64,000 nucleotides of DNA from Pseudomonas sp. FP1742 (GTDB lineage Bacteria; Pseudomonadota; Gammaproteobacteria; Pseudomonadales; Pseudomonadaceae), in contig NZ_CP117460.1 of the NCBI RefSeq assembly GCF_030687145.1, forward strand, positions 3,968,001 to 4,032,000, written 5' to 3'. The translations under genes were made by a program, and so were the position numbers. The notes beneath the pieces were generated by a model. It was not told the DNA's origin and searched no databases. It worked only from the letters and a program-made list of their open reading frames with translations. The first letter of the stretch is position 1; the number at the start of each line of letters is the position of its first letter. Below, piece by piece: positions 26,838 to 36,025 of the stretch.

Positions 26838-27901
26838 TGCGCAGCGAACACGATATCGATGACAGTGGCGCGCTGCTGGAGCAGGTCAATCAAGCGTTGC
26901 AGAATGCCACTCCGCTGCGCATCCAGGGTTCCAACAGTAAGGTGTTTCTTGGACGTATCGCGGCGGGTGAAGTGCTCGACACGCGCTCCCACCGTGGCAT
27001 CGTCAGCTATGACCCGACCGAGTTGGTGATCACCGCCCGCTGCGGTACGCCGTTGTCAGAGCTGGTGAGCGTATTGGACAATACGCAACAGATGTTGCCC
27101 TGCGAACCGCCCTCCTTCAGCAACGACGCCACGGTCGGCGGGATGATCGCTTGCGGGTTATCGGGGGCACGGCGGCCCTGGTCGGGATCGGTACGCGACT
27201 TTGTCCTCGGCACACGGGTCATCACCGGGCACGGCAAACATTTGCGCTTCGGTGGCGAGGTGATGAAGAACGTAGCGGGCTATGACCTTTCGCGGTTGAT
27301 GGCCGGCAGTTTCGGCGCACTTGGCGTGATCACCGAGGTTTCACTCAAGGTCCTTCCGAAACCACGTCAGTGCTTAAGCATCAGCCTTGAAATGGACAGC
27401 GAGCGTGCCTTGCTTCGCCTCGCGGAATGGGGCCAGCAGCCACTGCCGATCAGCGCGGCCTGCCACGACGGCGAGCGTCTGCACCTGCGCCTGGAAGGAG
27501 GCGAAGGCTCGGTGGCGGCGGCCCATGACCGTTTAGGTGGCGAGTGGCTGGACTCTTCGTACTGGCGAGATCTGAACGAACATCAGTTGAGTTTCTTCGA
27601 TGAGGATCAGCCCCTTTGGCGCCTGTCCTTGCCGCACAACACGCCCCGATTGTCCCTGCCGGGTGCTCAATTGATCGATTGGGGCGGCGCCCAGCGCTGG
27701 CTCAAATCCGACGCCGAAGCGACCTTGATTCGCTCGGTCGCGAAAGAGGTCGGCGGGCACGTGACCTGCTACAGCCACGGCTTGATCGACAGTCCATTCC
27801 AACCGCTGCCCGACGCACTGATGCGCTACCACCGGAACTTGAAACAACAACTCGATCCACGGGGCATCTTCAACCCCGGTCGCTTGTATGCGGAGCTTTG
27901 A
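26837..27901 (+). CDS. glcE: Glycolate oxidase subunit, second FAD-binding protein
   Basis: A 354-residue FAD_binding_4 protein required with GlcD and GlcF for glycolate oxidase. PTELVITARCGTPLSELVSVL, FSNDATVGGMIACGLSGARRPW and RFGGEVMKNVAGYDLSRLMAGSFGALGVITEV are the conserved flavin-domain parts. I start at the ATG overlapping the glcD stop (TGATG); a longer in-frame reading only covers glcD sequence. It ends 3 nt before glcF. Confidence 0.95.
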   Translation: MRSEHDIDDSGALLEQVNQALQNATPLRIQGSNSKVFLGRIAAGEVLDTRSHRGIVSYDPTELVITARCGTPLSELVSVLDNTQQMLPCEPPSFSNDATVGGMIACGLSGARRPWSGSVRDFVLGTRVITGHGKHLRFGGEVMKNVAGYDLSRLMAGSFGALGVITEVSLKVLPKPRQCLSISLEMDSERALLRLAEWGQQPLPISAACHDGERLHLRLEGGEGSVAAAHDRLGGEWLDSSYWRDLNEHQLSFFDEDQPLWRLSLPHNTPRLSLPGAQLIDWGGAQRWLKSDAEATLIRSVAKEVGGHVTCYSHGLIDSPFQPLPDALMRYHRNLKQQLDPRGIFNPGRLYAEL

Positions 27902-27904
27902 ATC

Positions 27905-29122
27905 ATGCAGACAACCTTGAGCGAAGACGCCCGCCAACTGCCTCGCGCCGAAGAAGCCGAAAGTATTCTGCGCAGTTGCGTACACTGCGGTTTCTGCAAT
28001 GCCACCTGCCCGACCTATCAACTGCTGGGTGATGAACTGGATGGCCCGAGGGGGCGCATCTACCTGATCAAGCAGGTGCTTGAAGGCAACGAGGTGACCC
28101 GCAAGACCCAGGAACACCTGGATCGTTGCCTATCTTGCCGCAACTGCGAAACCACCTGCCCCTCCGGTGTGGACTATCACAACTTGCTGGACATCGGCCG
28201 GGCGGTGGTCGATGCGGCAGTGCCGCGCCCTCTCGGCCAACGCCTGCTGCGCGAGGGATTACGCGGCGTGCTGCCCAATCCGGGGCTGTTCAAAGGACTG
28301 GTTAGCAGTGGCCAGGTTTTCCGCGCATTGTTGCCAAACACGCTGCAAGTCAAATTGCCTCGCAACGTGTATCCGGCGAAGCCACGACCGACCACTCGTC
28401 ATACCCGGCAAGTACTGATGCTCGAGGGCTGCGTGCAACCGAGCCTGTCGCCCAATACCAACGCGGCCGCCGCACGCGTACTGGATCGACTGGGCATCAG
28501 CGTCACCACAAACCGCGAGGCCGGATGTTGCGGCGCGGTGGACTATCACCTGGACGCTCAGGCCGCCGGCCTTGAGCGGGCCCGCCGCAACATCGATGCG
28601 TGGTGGCCGAGCATTGAAAGCGGTGCCGAGGCCATCGTGCAAACCGCCAGCGGCTGCGGTGCCTTCATCAAGGAGTATGGCCACCTGCTCCGCACCGACC
28701 CAGCGTATGCCGACAAGGCAAAAAGGGTCAGTGCCCTCGCCAAGGATCTGGTGGAAGTATTGCGCGGCGAGCCGTTGGATAAGCTCGGCGTACACAGCGA
28801 CCAACGCCTGGCGTTCCACTGCCCCTGCACTTTGCAGCACGCGCAAAAACTCGGAGGTGCAGTCGAAGCAATTCTGACAAACCTGGGATTCAACCTGACC
28901 TCTGTTCCCAATAGCCACCTGTGCTGCGGCTCGGCAGGCACTTATTCGCTGACCCAACCCGAACTGTCCAAGCAACTGCGCGACAACAAGCTCAATGCGC
29001 TGGAAAGCGAACACCCCGACGTCATTGTCACCGCCAATATCGGCTGTCAGTCCCACCTCAACGGCGCGGGTCGAACCCCTGTCAAGCACTGGATCGAACT
29101 GATTGAAGCCGCGTTGCCTTAA
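27905..29122 (+). CDS. glcF: Glycolate oxidase iron-sulfur subunit
   Basis: A 405-residue electron-transfer subunit. Two 4Fe-4S ferredoxin motifs are present near the N-terminus (C25-x2-C28-x2-C31-x3-C35 and C75-x2-C78-x2-C81-x3-C85). Two CCG domains follow (GCCGAVDYH and CCGSAGTYSLTQP). It passes electrons from the GlcD/E flavins to the membrane quinone pool. It directly follows glcE. Confidence 0.96.
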   Translation: MQTTLSEDARQLPRAEEAESILRSCVHCGFCNATCPTYQLLGDELDGPRGRIYLIKQVLEGNEVTRKTQEHLDRCLSCRNCETTCPSGVDYHNLLDIGRAVVDAAVPRPLGQRLLREGLRGVLPNPGLFKGLVSSGQVFRALLPNTLQVKLPRNVYPAKPRPTTRHTRQVLMLEGCVQPSLSPNTNAAAARVLDRLGISVTTNREAGCCGAVDYHLDAQAAGLERARRNIDAWWPSIESGAEAIVQTASGCGAFIKEYGHLLRTDPAYADKAKRVSALAKDLVEVLRGEPLDKLGVHSDQRLAFHCPCTLQHAQKLGGAVEAILTNLGFNLTSVPNSHLCCGSAGTYSLTQPELSKQLRDNKLNALESEHPDVIVTANIGCQSHLNGAGRTPVKHWIELIEAALP

Positions 29123-29142
29123 ACGAGCACTGGAGAAATCCC

Positions 29143-29544
29143 ATGAAAAGCAAAGCCGTACTGAGCCAGACCGAAGTAAGCCAAATTCTCGCTGCCGCAC
29201 GTATCGAAGCCCAACACAATCAATGGGCCGTGACCATCGTGATTGTCGATGATGGCGGTCATCCCTTGGCCCTTGAACGCCTCGACGGTTGCGCCCCGAT
29301 TGGCGCCTACATCGCCACCGAAAAGGCACGCACCTCGGCCCTGGGTCGGCGTGAGTCCAAAGGCTACGAGGAGATGGTCAATGGCGGGCGCCACGCCTTT
29401 TTGTCAGCACCGTTGCTGACCTCCCTTGAGGGCGGCGTGCCGGTCATCGTCGACGGCCAGGTGATCGGTGCGGTCGGTGTGTCGGGGGTCAAGGCTGAGC
29501 AGGATGCGCAAGTAGCCCGGGCCGGTGCGCAATGTCTTAAATGA
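29143..29544 (+). CDS. glcG: GlcG family protein
   Basis: A 133-residue GlcG/HbpS (DUF336) protein, the usual last gene of the glc operon. VTIVIVDDGGHPLALERLDG, IATEKARTSALGRRESKGYEEMVNGG and VIGAVGVSGVKAEQDAQVA are family hallmarks. It is dispensable for the oxidase in E. coli and its function is not established; heme binding is known for some homologues. 20 nt after glcF, with GGAG before the ATG. Confidence 0.94.
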   Translation: MKSKAVLSQTEVSQILAAARIEAQHNQWAVTIVIVDDGGHPLALERLDGCAPIGAYIATEKARTSALGRRESKGYEEMVNGGRHAFLSAPLLTSLEGGVPVIVDGQVIGAVGVSGVKAEQDAQVARAGAQCLK

Positions 29545-29594
29545 ATTGAACGTCAAGCTATTAATGCTCGAAAGACATTGGGTAATTCAGGTAA

Positions 29595-29662
29595 AAGGGG
29601 CGCAGACTTTTCGGAGGGTGACTGAACTATCCAGCCGCCCACCACGTCACCCTGCGTCCCTT
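29595..29662. terminator. Long stem-loop after glcG
   Basis: AGGGTGAC (29615-29622) pairs with GTCACCCT (29646-29653), and AAGGGGCGCAG just outside pairs with one mismatch with CTGCGTCCCTT in the alternative outer stem. It lies between the convergent ends of glcG (29544) and the TIM-barrel gene (29708). There is no U-run directly after it, so it may be a processing or stability structure rather than a simple terminator. Confidence 0.5.
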
Positions 29663-29707
29663 CGCCAAACGTCGCAATAATATTTCTAATTAAGCGATGT
29701 ATTGCAC

Positions 29708-30472
29708 CTAATTACCCCGATAGCAATTAAGCCATCCCATACCGTCAGCTGTTCCCGCAATAGGCTTATACTCACATCCGACCCAGCCCTGATATGAATG
29801 AGTTCTGAGAAAATCTAAAATTGCTCGCACGTTGAGGCTCCCCACATTAGGTTCATGCCGTCCTGGAAATCCAGCAATTTGAAAATGATCAGCCTGGGCA
29901 AAATAACGCGCGGTGCAATCCATTAGATCAAGTTGTTCCATAGACGCGTGATAAATGTCCAGAATTAATCCTAGCCCATTCAATCGTTCCGTCCATCGAA
30001 TCGCATCACGCAACGAGCGGATAAAATAACCAGCCACCGAAACTTGATTGATGGCTTCGATAACCAGTTTGATTTTATAGCGACCCGCTTCTTCAATTGC
30101 CCAACTCATATTCTCTTCAAACTTACGGCATGACGCCTCATAGCCCGTATTATCGACAATACCGCTTAATACGTGCAGAAGCTGACTATTACCCGATATT
30201 GCATACTCCAGTCCCCGAAGAAAATCATCCTTAAACTCGCCTGTTCGGCCGACTAGAGCAGCCAACCCCTTGCTGCCGGGTCGCAAGGGCACGGTTGCCA
30301 AAACCTGCTGGAGACCAGTGCGATCTAGATGTTTTGCAACGGCGACGGCTGGAAGACCTTGCGGAAAACTGAACTCCACGGCTTCAAAGCCGGCGTCGCA
30401 CGCTGCATCAAAGCGATCTTCGAAGGGCAACTCGGTGAAAAGGAGCGACAAATTTGCAGCGTATTTGATCAT
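29708..30472 (-). CDS. Hydroxypyruvate isomerase-like TIM-barrel protein
   Basis: A 254-residue paralogue of Hyi: it opens MIKYAANLSLLFTELPFEDRFDAACDAGF, keeps LVIEAINQVSVAGYFI, LILDIYHASMEQLDL and ends SYQGWVGCEYKPIAGTADG. Similarity to the hyi product at 20602 is clear but far from identity. It follows the FMN reductase gene with no gap and thus belongs to the DUF1302/RND operon rather than to glc. Its base composition is more AT-rich than that of its operon partners, so it may have been added later. Sugar-like keto acid isomerisation is likely; the substrate is unknown. Confidence 0.88.
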   Translation of the reverse strand: MIKYAANLSLLFTELPFEDRFDAACDAGFEAVEFSFPQGLPAVAVAKHLDRTGLQQVLATVPLRPGSKGLAALVGRTGEFKDDFLRGLEYAISGNSQLLHVLSGIVDNTGYEASCRKFEENMSWAIEEAGRYKIKLVIEAINQVSVAGYFIRSLRDAIRWTERLNGLGLILDIYHASMEQLDLMDCTARYFAQADHFQIAGFPGRHEPNVGSLNVRAILDFLRTHSYQGWVGCEYKPIAGTADGMGWLNCYRGN

Positions 30473-31060
30473 TCAGCGCCTCGGACTATCCACGTCGACT
30501 TTTTCTTTCGTTGCCTGTTTGATCTGCTCAATCAACGCGCCAATACCATTCAGCAAAAAATCCCGAGCGACTCCATCCGCCAGCCGACCATGTTCTATTT
30601 TGCTGTGCACACCGCCTATGACGATCTGTGGATGAACCACTATGGCAGCCTGGATCGCCCATAGGGTTTCATTGAGTTGTTGGTGGGCCCGAACCCCTCC
30701 GGTAAACGCAGGCGAAGCCGTGAAACCCAGCACTGGGCGCCCAGTCAGGGCCGACTTACCATGGGGGCGGGACAACCAGTCCAGCGCATTTTTCAATACG
30801 CCAGACATTCCGTGGTTGTATTCCGGCGAGCCGATCAATACCCCATCGGCCGCCGCCACAGCTGCACGCAGGTCACTCACGGCCTGCGGGGCATGGACGC
30901 CGTCGTTATCTTCGTTGTACGGCGGGATTCTTTCCAATCCATGGAGCGTCAATCGAACCTGCCCGGACAATCGCTCAGCCACTGTATTGAGGATCGCCGT
31001 ATGGGCCGAATGCTGACGCAGGCTGCCTGACAGGCCGAGGATATTTATCGTTGCCGTCAT
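30473..31060 (-). CDS. NADPH-dependent FMN reductase family protein
   Basis: A 195-residue flavodoxin-like protein. The phosphate loop GLSGSLRQHSAHTAIL and the conserved SPEYNHGMSGVLKNALDWLSRP are diagnostic for the NAD(P)H:FMN/quinone reductase family (ChrR/YieF-like). It could supply reduced flavin or reduce quinones. Stop and start codons of this gene abut both neighbours (30472/30473 and 31060/31061), so it is co-translated within the operon. Confidence 0.92.
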   Translation of the reverse strand: MTATINILGLSGSLRQHSAHTAILNTVAERLSGQVRLTLHGLERIPPYNEDNDGVHAPQAVSDLRAAVAAADGVLIGSPEYNHGMSGVLKNALDWLSRPHGKSALTGRPVLGFTASPAFTGGVRAHQQLNETLWAIQAAIVVHPQIVIGGVHSKIEHGRLADGVARDFLLNGIGALIEQIKQATKEKVDVDSPRR

Positions 31061-33463
31061 TTAAATGCTCACAATCTGCGGTTTTGGCTTGAGGAGGAAA
31101 TGAGCGAGCGCCGGTACCAGTATCAATGCACCCACCATGTTCCAGATGAACATGAAGCCGAGCAGGATGCCCATATCTGCTTGGAACTTGATGGGAGACA
31201 ATACCCAGGTCAGTACGGCAATACCCAAGGTAATCCCCGTCATCACCACCACTTTTCCCGTCGAGAGCAGGGCTAGGTAGTAAGCATCGGACAGGCTTGA
31301 GCCATTACGCAGGTTGGTCAGGGTCACGCTAAGGATGTACAGCGCGTAATCCACCCCGATGCCTACCCCCAGCGCAATCACGGGCAGCGTCGCGACCTTG
31401 ACGCCGATGTTCAGCCCTACCATCAAGGCTTCGCACAAAATAGACGTCAGCATCAGCGGCAATACCGTGCATACGACAGCTCGCCAAGATCTGAAGGTGA
31501 TAAAGCACAGAGCGATAACGGCTGCATATACCATGAAGAGCATCTGCACGTTCGAACGCTTCACCACAATATTGGTGGCCGCTTCGATCCCGGCATTGCC
31601 CGCCGCATTGAGGAACTGGAGCTGGTCGCTGTTATGGGTCGCAGCGAACTGCTCGACGGTCTGCACCACACTGGTGAGCGTGTCGGCCTTGTGGTCCTTG
31701 AGGTAGACATACACCGTCAGCAGGTCGCAGTTCTGATTGAACAGTTCTCGCGGCGCGCGGGTGATGATCGCGTTCAGTAGCCCCTGGTTACGGGGTATCT
31801 CATACCAGGTCATGCTGCCTTCGTTCATGCCCGCTGCGGCCTGCTTGCTCAGCGCCGCCAACGACGTGGTGGAAACAACCCCCGGCAACTGTTGAAGCTG
31901 CGCCTCCAGCGCATCGACCGACACCAATGTCTGATAGTTGGCGCAGAAGTACTGGGGTGTTCTCACCATCACCACGTACTTGTCACTGCTGGCGGAAAAG
32001 TTGCTGACCATGAAGCGGTTGTCGCTGTTGTAGCGCGACTCCGGACGCAGTTCCGGCGCCCCGGGATTCAAGTCACCGATCTTCACGTGCAGACTGACGG
32101 CAAAACCGGCCACCCCAAGGATCACGGCGATAAGGATGGCACCGCTCGCCCATTTGCGCTCGGTGAATCGATCCAGAAAAGCCCAGAATGGGTGCCGGGC
32201 GTGAAGCGCGTCCAGCTGCGAGAACTTGTCGTTAGCCGCTTCACGCTGAGCCGCCGCTTTGCTGACACCGGTGTACGACAACAGAATCGGCAACAGAATC
32301 AGGTTGGTGAAAATCAACGTCAGAACGCCGATTGTCGCGGCGACGGCGAGATCCTGAATCACCGGAATCTTGATGATCATCAACACCGCGAAACCCACGG
32401 CGTCGGCCACCAGCGCCATCAGCCCGGTCAAAAACAGCCGGCGAAAAGTGAAGCGTGCCGCCACCAGTTTGTCGGCTCCGCGCCCGATGTCCTGCATGAT
32501 CCCGTTCATCTTCTGCGCGCCGTGACTCAACCCGATCGCAAACACCAGGAACGGGACGAGGATCGAATACGGATCAAGGTCAAACCCCAGAGTGGGCAGC
32601 AACCCCAGCAACCAGACCACGGCGATGATCGAACACAGCAGCACCAACAGCGTGCTGCGAATGCAGCGGGTGTACCAGAACAACACGATGCCGCAAATCA
32701 CCAGCGTCGCGGCGAAGAACAGCTGCATCTGCCGCATGCCGTCAATCAGATCGCCCACCACCTTGGCGAAACCGGTGATGTGGATTTTGATGTTGTCGGT
32801 TTCGTACTTCGCGCGAATCGTCTCCAGCTGGGTTGAGAGCGCGTTGTAGTCCAGCGGTTTTCCGTCGTCCGAGGTGATGTCCTGAAGCGGCAAAAGCACG
32901 ATGCTGGACTTGAAGTTAGAGGCCACGAGCCGGCCGACTTCGCCCGACCGTTCGACGTTCTGTCGAACCTGCTCCAGGCTGCCGGCAGAGCCATCGTAAT
33001 TGTCCGGGATGACCGGGCCGCCGTCGAACCCCTCCTCCGTCACGCCGATCCAGCGGGTCGCCGGGGTCCACAGGGACTTCATGTACGACCGGTCGACACC
33101 AGGGAGCAAAAAGACCTCGTCGTTGATTTTCTTGACCGTCTCAAGATAGGCAGCATCAAAAATGCTGCTCTGCCTGGCCTCGATCGCAATCCGCAAGGTA
33201 TTGCCGCCCTCCCCCAACTGGCCGCGATTCTTCAGGTAGTTCTGCACATAAGGGTGATCCGTCGGGATCATTTTTTCGAAGGCGGCATTGAGCTTCAAAC
33301 TCAGCGCCTGGTAGCCGAACACCACGCTAAGCAAGACACAGATGCCCAAAATGACGCGGCGGTGATTGAACAAAAGCCGTTCAACCAGGGTGCCGGAAGA
33401 AGTATCGAAGGTGTCCGATTGAGGGACGGCGTGAGGCTCGGCAGTACGCGTAAAGCTGTTCAT
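31061..33463 (-). CDS. RND/MMPL family transporter
   Basis: An 800-residue RND-superfamily exporter of the MMPL type. One N-terminal TM (RVILGICVLLSVVFGYQAL) precedes a large periplasmic domain; two blocks of five to six TM segments follow (LFFAATLVICGIVLFWYTR and MLFMVYAAVIALCFITF onward). Such proteins move lipids or other hydrophobic compounds. It overlaps the YCF48-like gene by 4 nt. The association MMPL-YCF48-DUF1329-DUF1302 recurs in proteobacteria in clusters for hydrophobic substrates, suggesting a shared envelope transport machine. Confidence 0.93.
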   Translation of the reverse strand: MNSFTRTAEPHAVPQSDTFDTSSGTLVERLLFNHRRVILGICVLLSVVFGYQALSLKLNAAFEKMIPTDHPYVQNYLKNRGQLGEGGNTLRIAIEARQSSIFDAAYLETVKKINDEVFLLPGVDRSYMKSLWTPATRWIGVTEEGFDGGPVIPDNYDGSAGSLEQVRQNVERSGEVGRLVASNFKSSIVLLPLQDITSDDGKPLDYNALSTQLETIRAKYETDNIKIHITGFAKVVGDLIDGMRQMQLFFAATLVICGIVLFWYTRCIRSTLLVLLCSIIAVVWLLGLLPTLGFDLDPYSILVPFLVFAIGLSHGAQKMNGIMQDIGRGADKLVAARFTFRRLFLTGLMALVADAVGFAVLMIIKIPVIQDLAVAATIGVLTLIFTNLILLPILLSYTGVSKAAAQREAANDKFSQLDALHARHPFWAFLDRFTERKWASGAILIAVILGVAGFAVSLHVKIGDLNPGAPELRPESRYNSDNRFMVSNFSASSDKYVVMVRTPQYFCANYQTLVSVDALEAQLQQLPGVVSTTSLAALSKQAAAGMNEGSMTWYEIPRNQGLLNAIITRAPRELFNQNCDLLTVYVYLKDHKADTLTSVVQTVEQFAATHNSDQLQFLNAAGNAGIEAATNIVVKRSNVQMLFMVYAAVIALCFITFRSWRAVVCTVLPLMLTSILCEALMVGLNIGVKVATLPVIALGVGIGVDYALYILSVTLTNLRNGSSLSDAYYLALLSTGKVVVMTGITLGIAVLTWVLSPIKFQADMGILLGFMFIWNMVGALILVPALAHFLLKPKPQIVSI

Positions 33464-34560
33464 TGATCGTGCTCCGACGATTCCACGGCAACCACGGACG
33501 ACAGCATGCCGCGTGCGCTGCTGATGATCAGGTCACCGTTCGCGGCTTGCGCCATGCCTGTGAAGTAACCGGGTTGAGTCACTTTAAGTAGAGAGGCTCT
33601 CGTATCGCCGTCCGCGAAACGCAGCACTCGGCCGGACTCATCGGTGAGCAGTACCGAGCCATCGTCAAGCCGCAGGCCGCTGGTCAAGGTAACGGGTTGC
33701 AAGGTGTCGAGACGCTGCCAGGTATCGCCGCGATCTTTGGACTCGAAGGCTTTGCCACGCAGCCCGAACGCCAGAATCGAACCACTGCTGGTCGCCTGGA
33801 GGCCGAAGGTCGTGCCCTCATAGGGTGATGTCAGCGACTCGAATGTCTGGCCCTCGTCAACTGAGCGCAACAACGTGCCCTGTTCGCCGGCTACGAAGAG
33901 GTCCGCCCCTACACGCTCGATGCTGTAGAGGTGCAATCCGTTCGGGTTATCGAGACGGGAACGGATCGATTGCCAGCTGAGCCCGCCATCACGGGTGACA
34001 AACGCCAGACCGTAAGCGCCTACCACCAGCCCGTTTTTGGCGTCGAGGAAGAGCAGATCGAGCAGGGGTTTGTCGGGGCCATCGTCCACCAGTTGCTGTG
34101 CTTGAGCGATTTTTTCCGCATCGTCGAAGCGTTTCGCTTCCTGCAGTTCGATCTCGGCTGCCTGGACGCCATCGAGCTGCTTGCTCCAGCTCAGTCCACC
34201 ATCCTGGCTGTGCAAGACAACCCCGGCGTGCCCGACCACCCAGCCTTCGCGGTCATCAATGAAGCGAACCTTGACCAGCGTGATGCTGACTGGGGAACTG
34301 ACTTGCTTCCAGGTACGGCCATTGTCTTCAGAAACAATGATGAACCCTCGCTCGCCAACAGCCACAAGGCGTTGCCCTGCCCTCGCAACACTCAGCATGA
34401 CCGATTGGGCCGCCATGGCGCTGGTGATCGATGGCTGCACCGGCAGTCCTTCGGTTTGTGCCGCCGCAGCCGTGCCGGTGAGCGCCGTGATGATCGACAC
34501 GCTCAGCACGAACGCCTTGAACGGATGCAGATGTAAAAGCCTGGGAGTTTGAATACGCAT
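33460..34560 (-). CDS. YCF48-like/BNR-repeat beta-propeller protein, secreted
   Basis: A 366-residue protein with an N-terminal signal peptide (MRIQTPRLL...TALTGTAAAAQ) and repeated beta-propeller blades of the photosystem II assembly factor YCF48 type (for example ERGFIIVSEDNGRTWKQV, AGVVLHSQDGGLSWSKQ, AYGLAFVTRDGGLSWQS, EQGTLLRSVDEGQTFESL). The ATG at 34558-34560 has GAGG 7 nt upstream; a longer reading adds 25 residues without a signal. Probably a periplasmic accessory or assembly factor of the MMPL transporter encoded downstream. Confidence 0.9.
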   Translation of the reverse strand: MRIQTPRLLHLHPFKAFVLSVSIITALTGTAAAAQTEGLPVQPSITSAMAAQSVMLSVARAGQRLVAVGERGFIIVSEDNGRTWKQVSSPVSITLVKVRFIDDREGWVVGHAGVVLHSQDGGLSWSKQLDGVQAAEIELQEAKRFDDAEKIAQAQQLVDDGPDKPLLDLLFLDAKNGLVVGAYGLAFVTRDGGLSWQSIRSRLDNPNGLHLYSIERVGADLFVAGEQGTLLRSVDEGQTFESLTSPYEGTTFGLQATSSGSILAFGLRGKAFESKDRGDTWQRLDTLQPVTLTSGLRLDDGSVLLTDESGRVLRFADGDTRASLLKVTQPGYFTGMAQAANGDLIISSARGMLSSVVAVESSEHDQ

Positions 34561-34648
34561 TTTCGAGCCTCGATGATGCGGTTCGGTGGACGCCGCGTCA
34601 GTGGCACGGCGTCCCTGGAACACAAGTGTGAACACGCTGTTGCGAGGC

Positions 34649-36022
34649 TCAGCGCACCGACCCGGACGCTACCGAGTTACCGGTAAAAAAGTTCTCAGGC
34701 TTGCGCGGGATAACGCTGTAGGTTTCGCCGTTCAGGCTTTGCACGACGCTGTACGTCTTGGCTTGCAGGTTGTAGATCACCACCGGTTTCACCACCACCG
34801 CCGGAATGGAGGGAACAACGAATGGCAGCACTTGGGACACACGCCACAGCTTGCCCTCGGCGTCGTAGCCATCGACCAGCGAAACTGTCCAGCTGTCTTC
34901 ATCGATGAAGAACTTGCGCTTGGGCACGGCATGGCGTTTGCCCGGGGCGACAGTCGCCTCCAGCTCCCATACGCGATGCAGTTCCCAGCGCACTTTGTCC
35001 GAGTTGAGGTGGTTGGCGACAAAGGCGTCGTCGCGTTTTTCGGCATTGAATTTGTTGTCGTTGTACGGGATGTACAGTTCTTTTTTGCCGACCAGTTTCC
35101 AGTCGTAACGATCCGGATGGCCAATGAAACCATGCACTTCATCGAAGTAATTGGCGCCCGAAGCAACGAAGTCCGGTGTGTCGTAACCCACGGTTGGAGC
35201 GCGACGCACACGGCGCTGGCCGACCAGGTACTGCCAGGCTTCCCGTGGTTCTTGTGCATTGATGCTGTCGTGCGTCACCAGCGACTCGCCGGCCTTGAAC
35301 GGTGGCTCGTTGGTCAAGAAGCGCAGCAGAGCATATTGACCCGACCACTTATCGGCTGCGCCGTCCTTGTAGTAATACGGGTACTGCCAGTTCTCGACGC
35401 CCCGACTGGCCAGGGTCCGGGTCCCGTCAGCATTGCCGATGACGTTGGCATAGCCCATCTGGATGGACTCGGCTTCGACCCGCAGCAGGAAGTTCCAGAT
35501 GACCTCGTTCCCGGTTTTCGGGATGGGAAACGGGATACCGCCAAAGCAACCTTCCACCGACAACCCGTTGCTGGTGGTCTTGCACTTAGTCGCATTGGCG
35601 AAGGTGTTTTGATAAACGCTGTCAGGCGCCGCCGCCGTCCGGTGAGTCGGGTAGACGTCCAGATGGAACGTGTCCGGGTATTTGGCCAGGAGCGCTTTGG
35701 TGCCTTCGCTCAACTTGTCCGCATATTGCGCAGCGTTTTTGGCGGTAATCTGCAGCAGCGGTTTTTCACCCGGAAACGGATCTGCCGGCACATCGCCGGA
35801 CTTGGCACCCGCGACGTCCTTGGTCAGCCCACCGGTCCACGCGGGAATGGAGCCATCGGCATTACCGGCCTTTTCGGCGCCCAGGGGCGTCAGCGTGGTC
35901 TTGAGCTTCGCCGCCTCGTCAGGACTCACCGCCGCAAATACGGAGCCGGCGCAGATGGAAATCGACAGAGTGGAAAGCAGCAGCAGTTTAATTTTTGTCA
36001 TTATCAGGGCCCGCCTGTTCAT
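34649..36022 (-). CDS. DUF1329 domain-containing periplasmic protein
   Basis: A 457-residue DUF1329 protein with a signal peptide (KIKLLLLSTLSISICAGSVFA) and conserved parts AWTGGL, YPTHRTAAAPDSVY, EVIWNFLLR and GWRRVR-like QRRVRRAPTVGYDTPDF. DUF1329 has a LolA/LolB-like character and is regularly linked to DUF1302, consistent with handling of lipidic compounds in the periplasm. An internal ATG at 36001 is an alternative start; both keep the signal. It begins 3 nt after the DUF1302 stop. Confidence 0.92.
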   Translation of the reverse strand: MNRRALIMTKIKLLLLSTLSISICAGSVFAAVSPDEAAKLKTTLTPLGAEKAGNADGSIPAWTGGLTKDVAGAKSGDVPADPFPGEKPLLQITAKNAAQYADKLSEGTKALLAKYPDTFHLDVYPTHRTAAAPDSVYQNTFANATKCKTTSNGLSVEGCFGGIPFPIPKTGNEVIWNFLLRVEAESIQMGYANVIGNADGTRTLASRGVENWQYPYYYKDGAADKWSGQYALLRFLTNEPPFKAGESLVTHDSINAQEPREAWQYLVGQRRVRRAPTVGYDTPDFVASGANYFDEVHGFIGHPDRYDWKLVGKKELYIPYNDNKFNAEKRDDAFVANHLNSDKVRWELHRVWELEATVAPGKRHAVPKRKFFIDEDSWTVSLVDGYDAEGKLWRVSQVLPFVVPSIPAVVVKPVVIYNLQAKTYSVVQSLNGETYSVIPRKPENFFTGNSVASGSVR

Positions 36023-36025
36023 TGC

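Noticed and set aside
31892..32836. Plus-strand open frame of about 310 codons opposite the MMPL transporter
   Set aside because: His/Gln/Arg-rich antisense product of a membrane protein gene; no ribosome site or domain.
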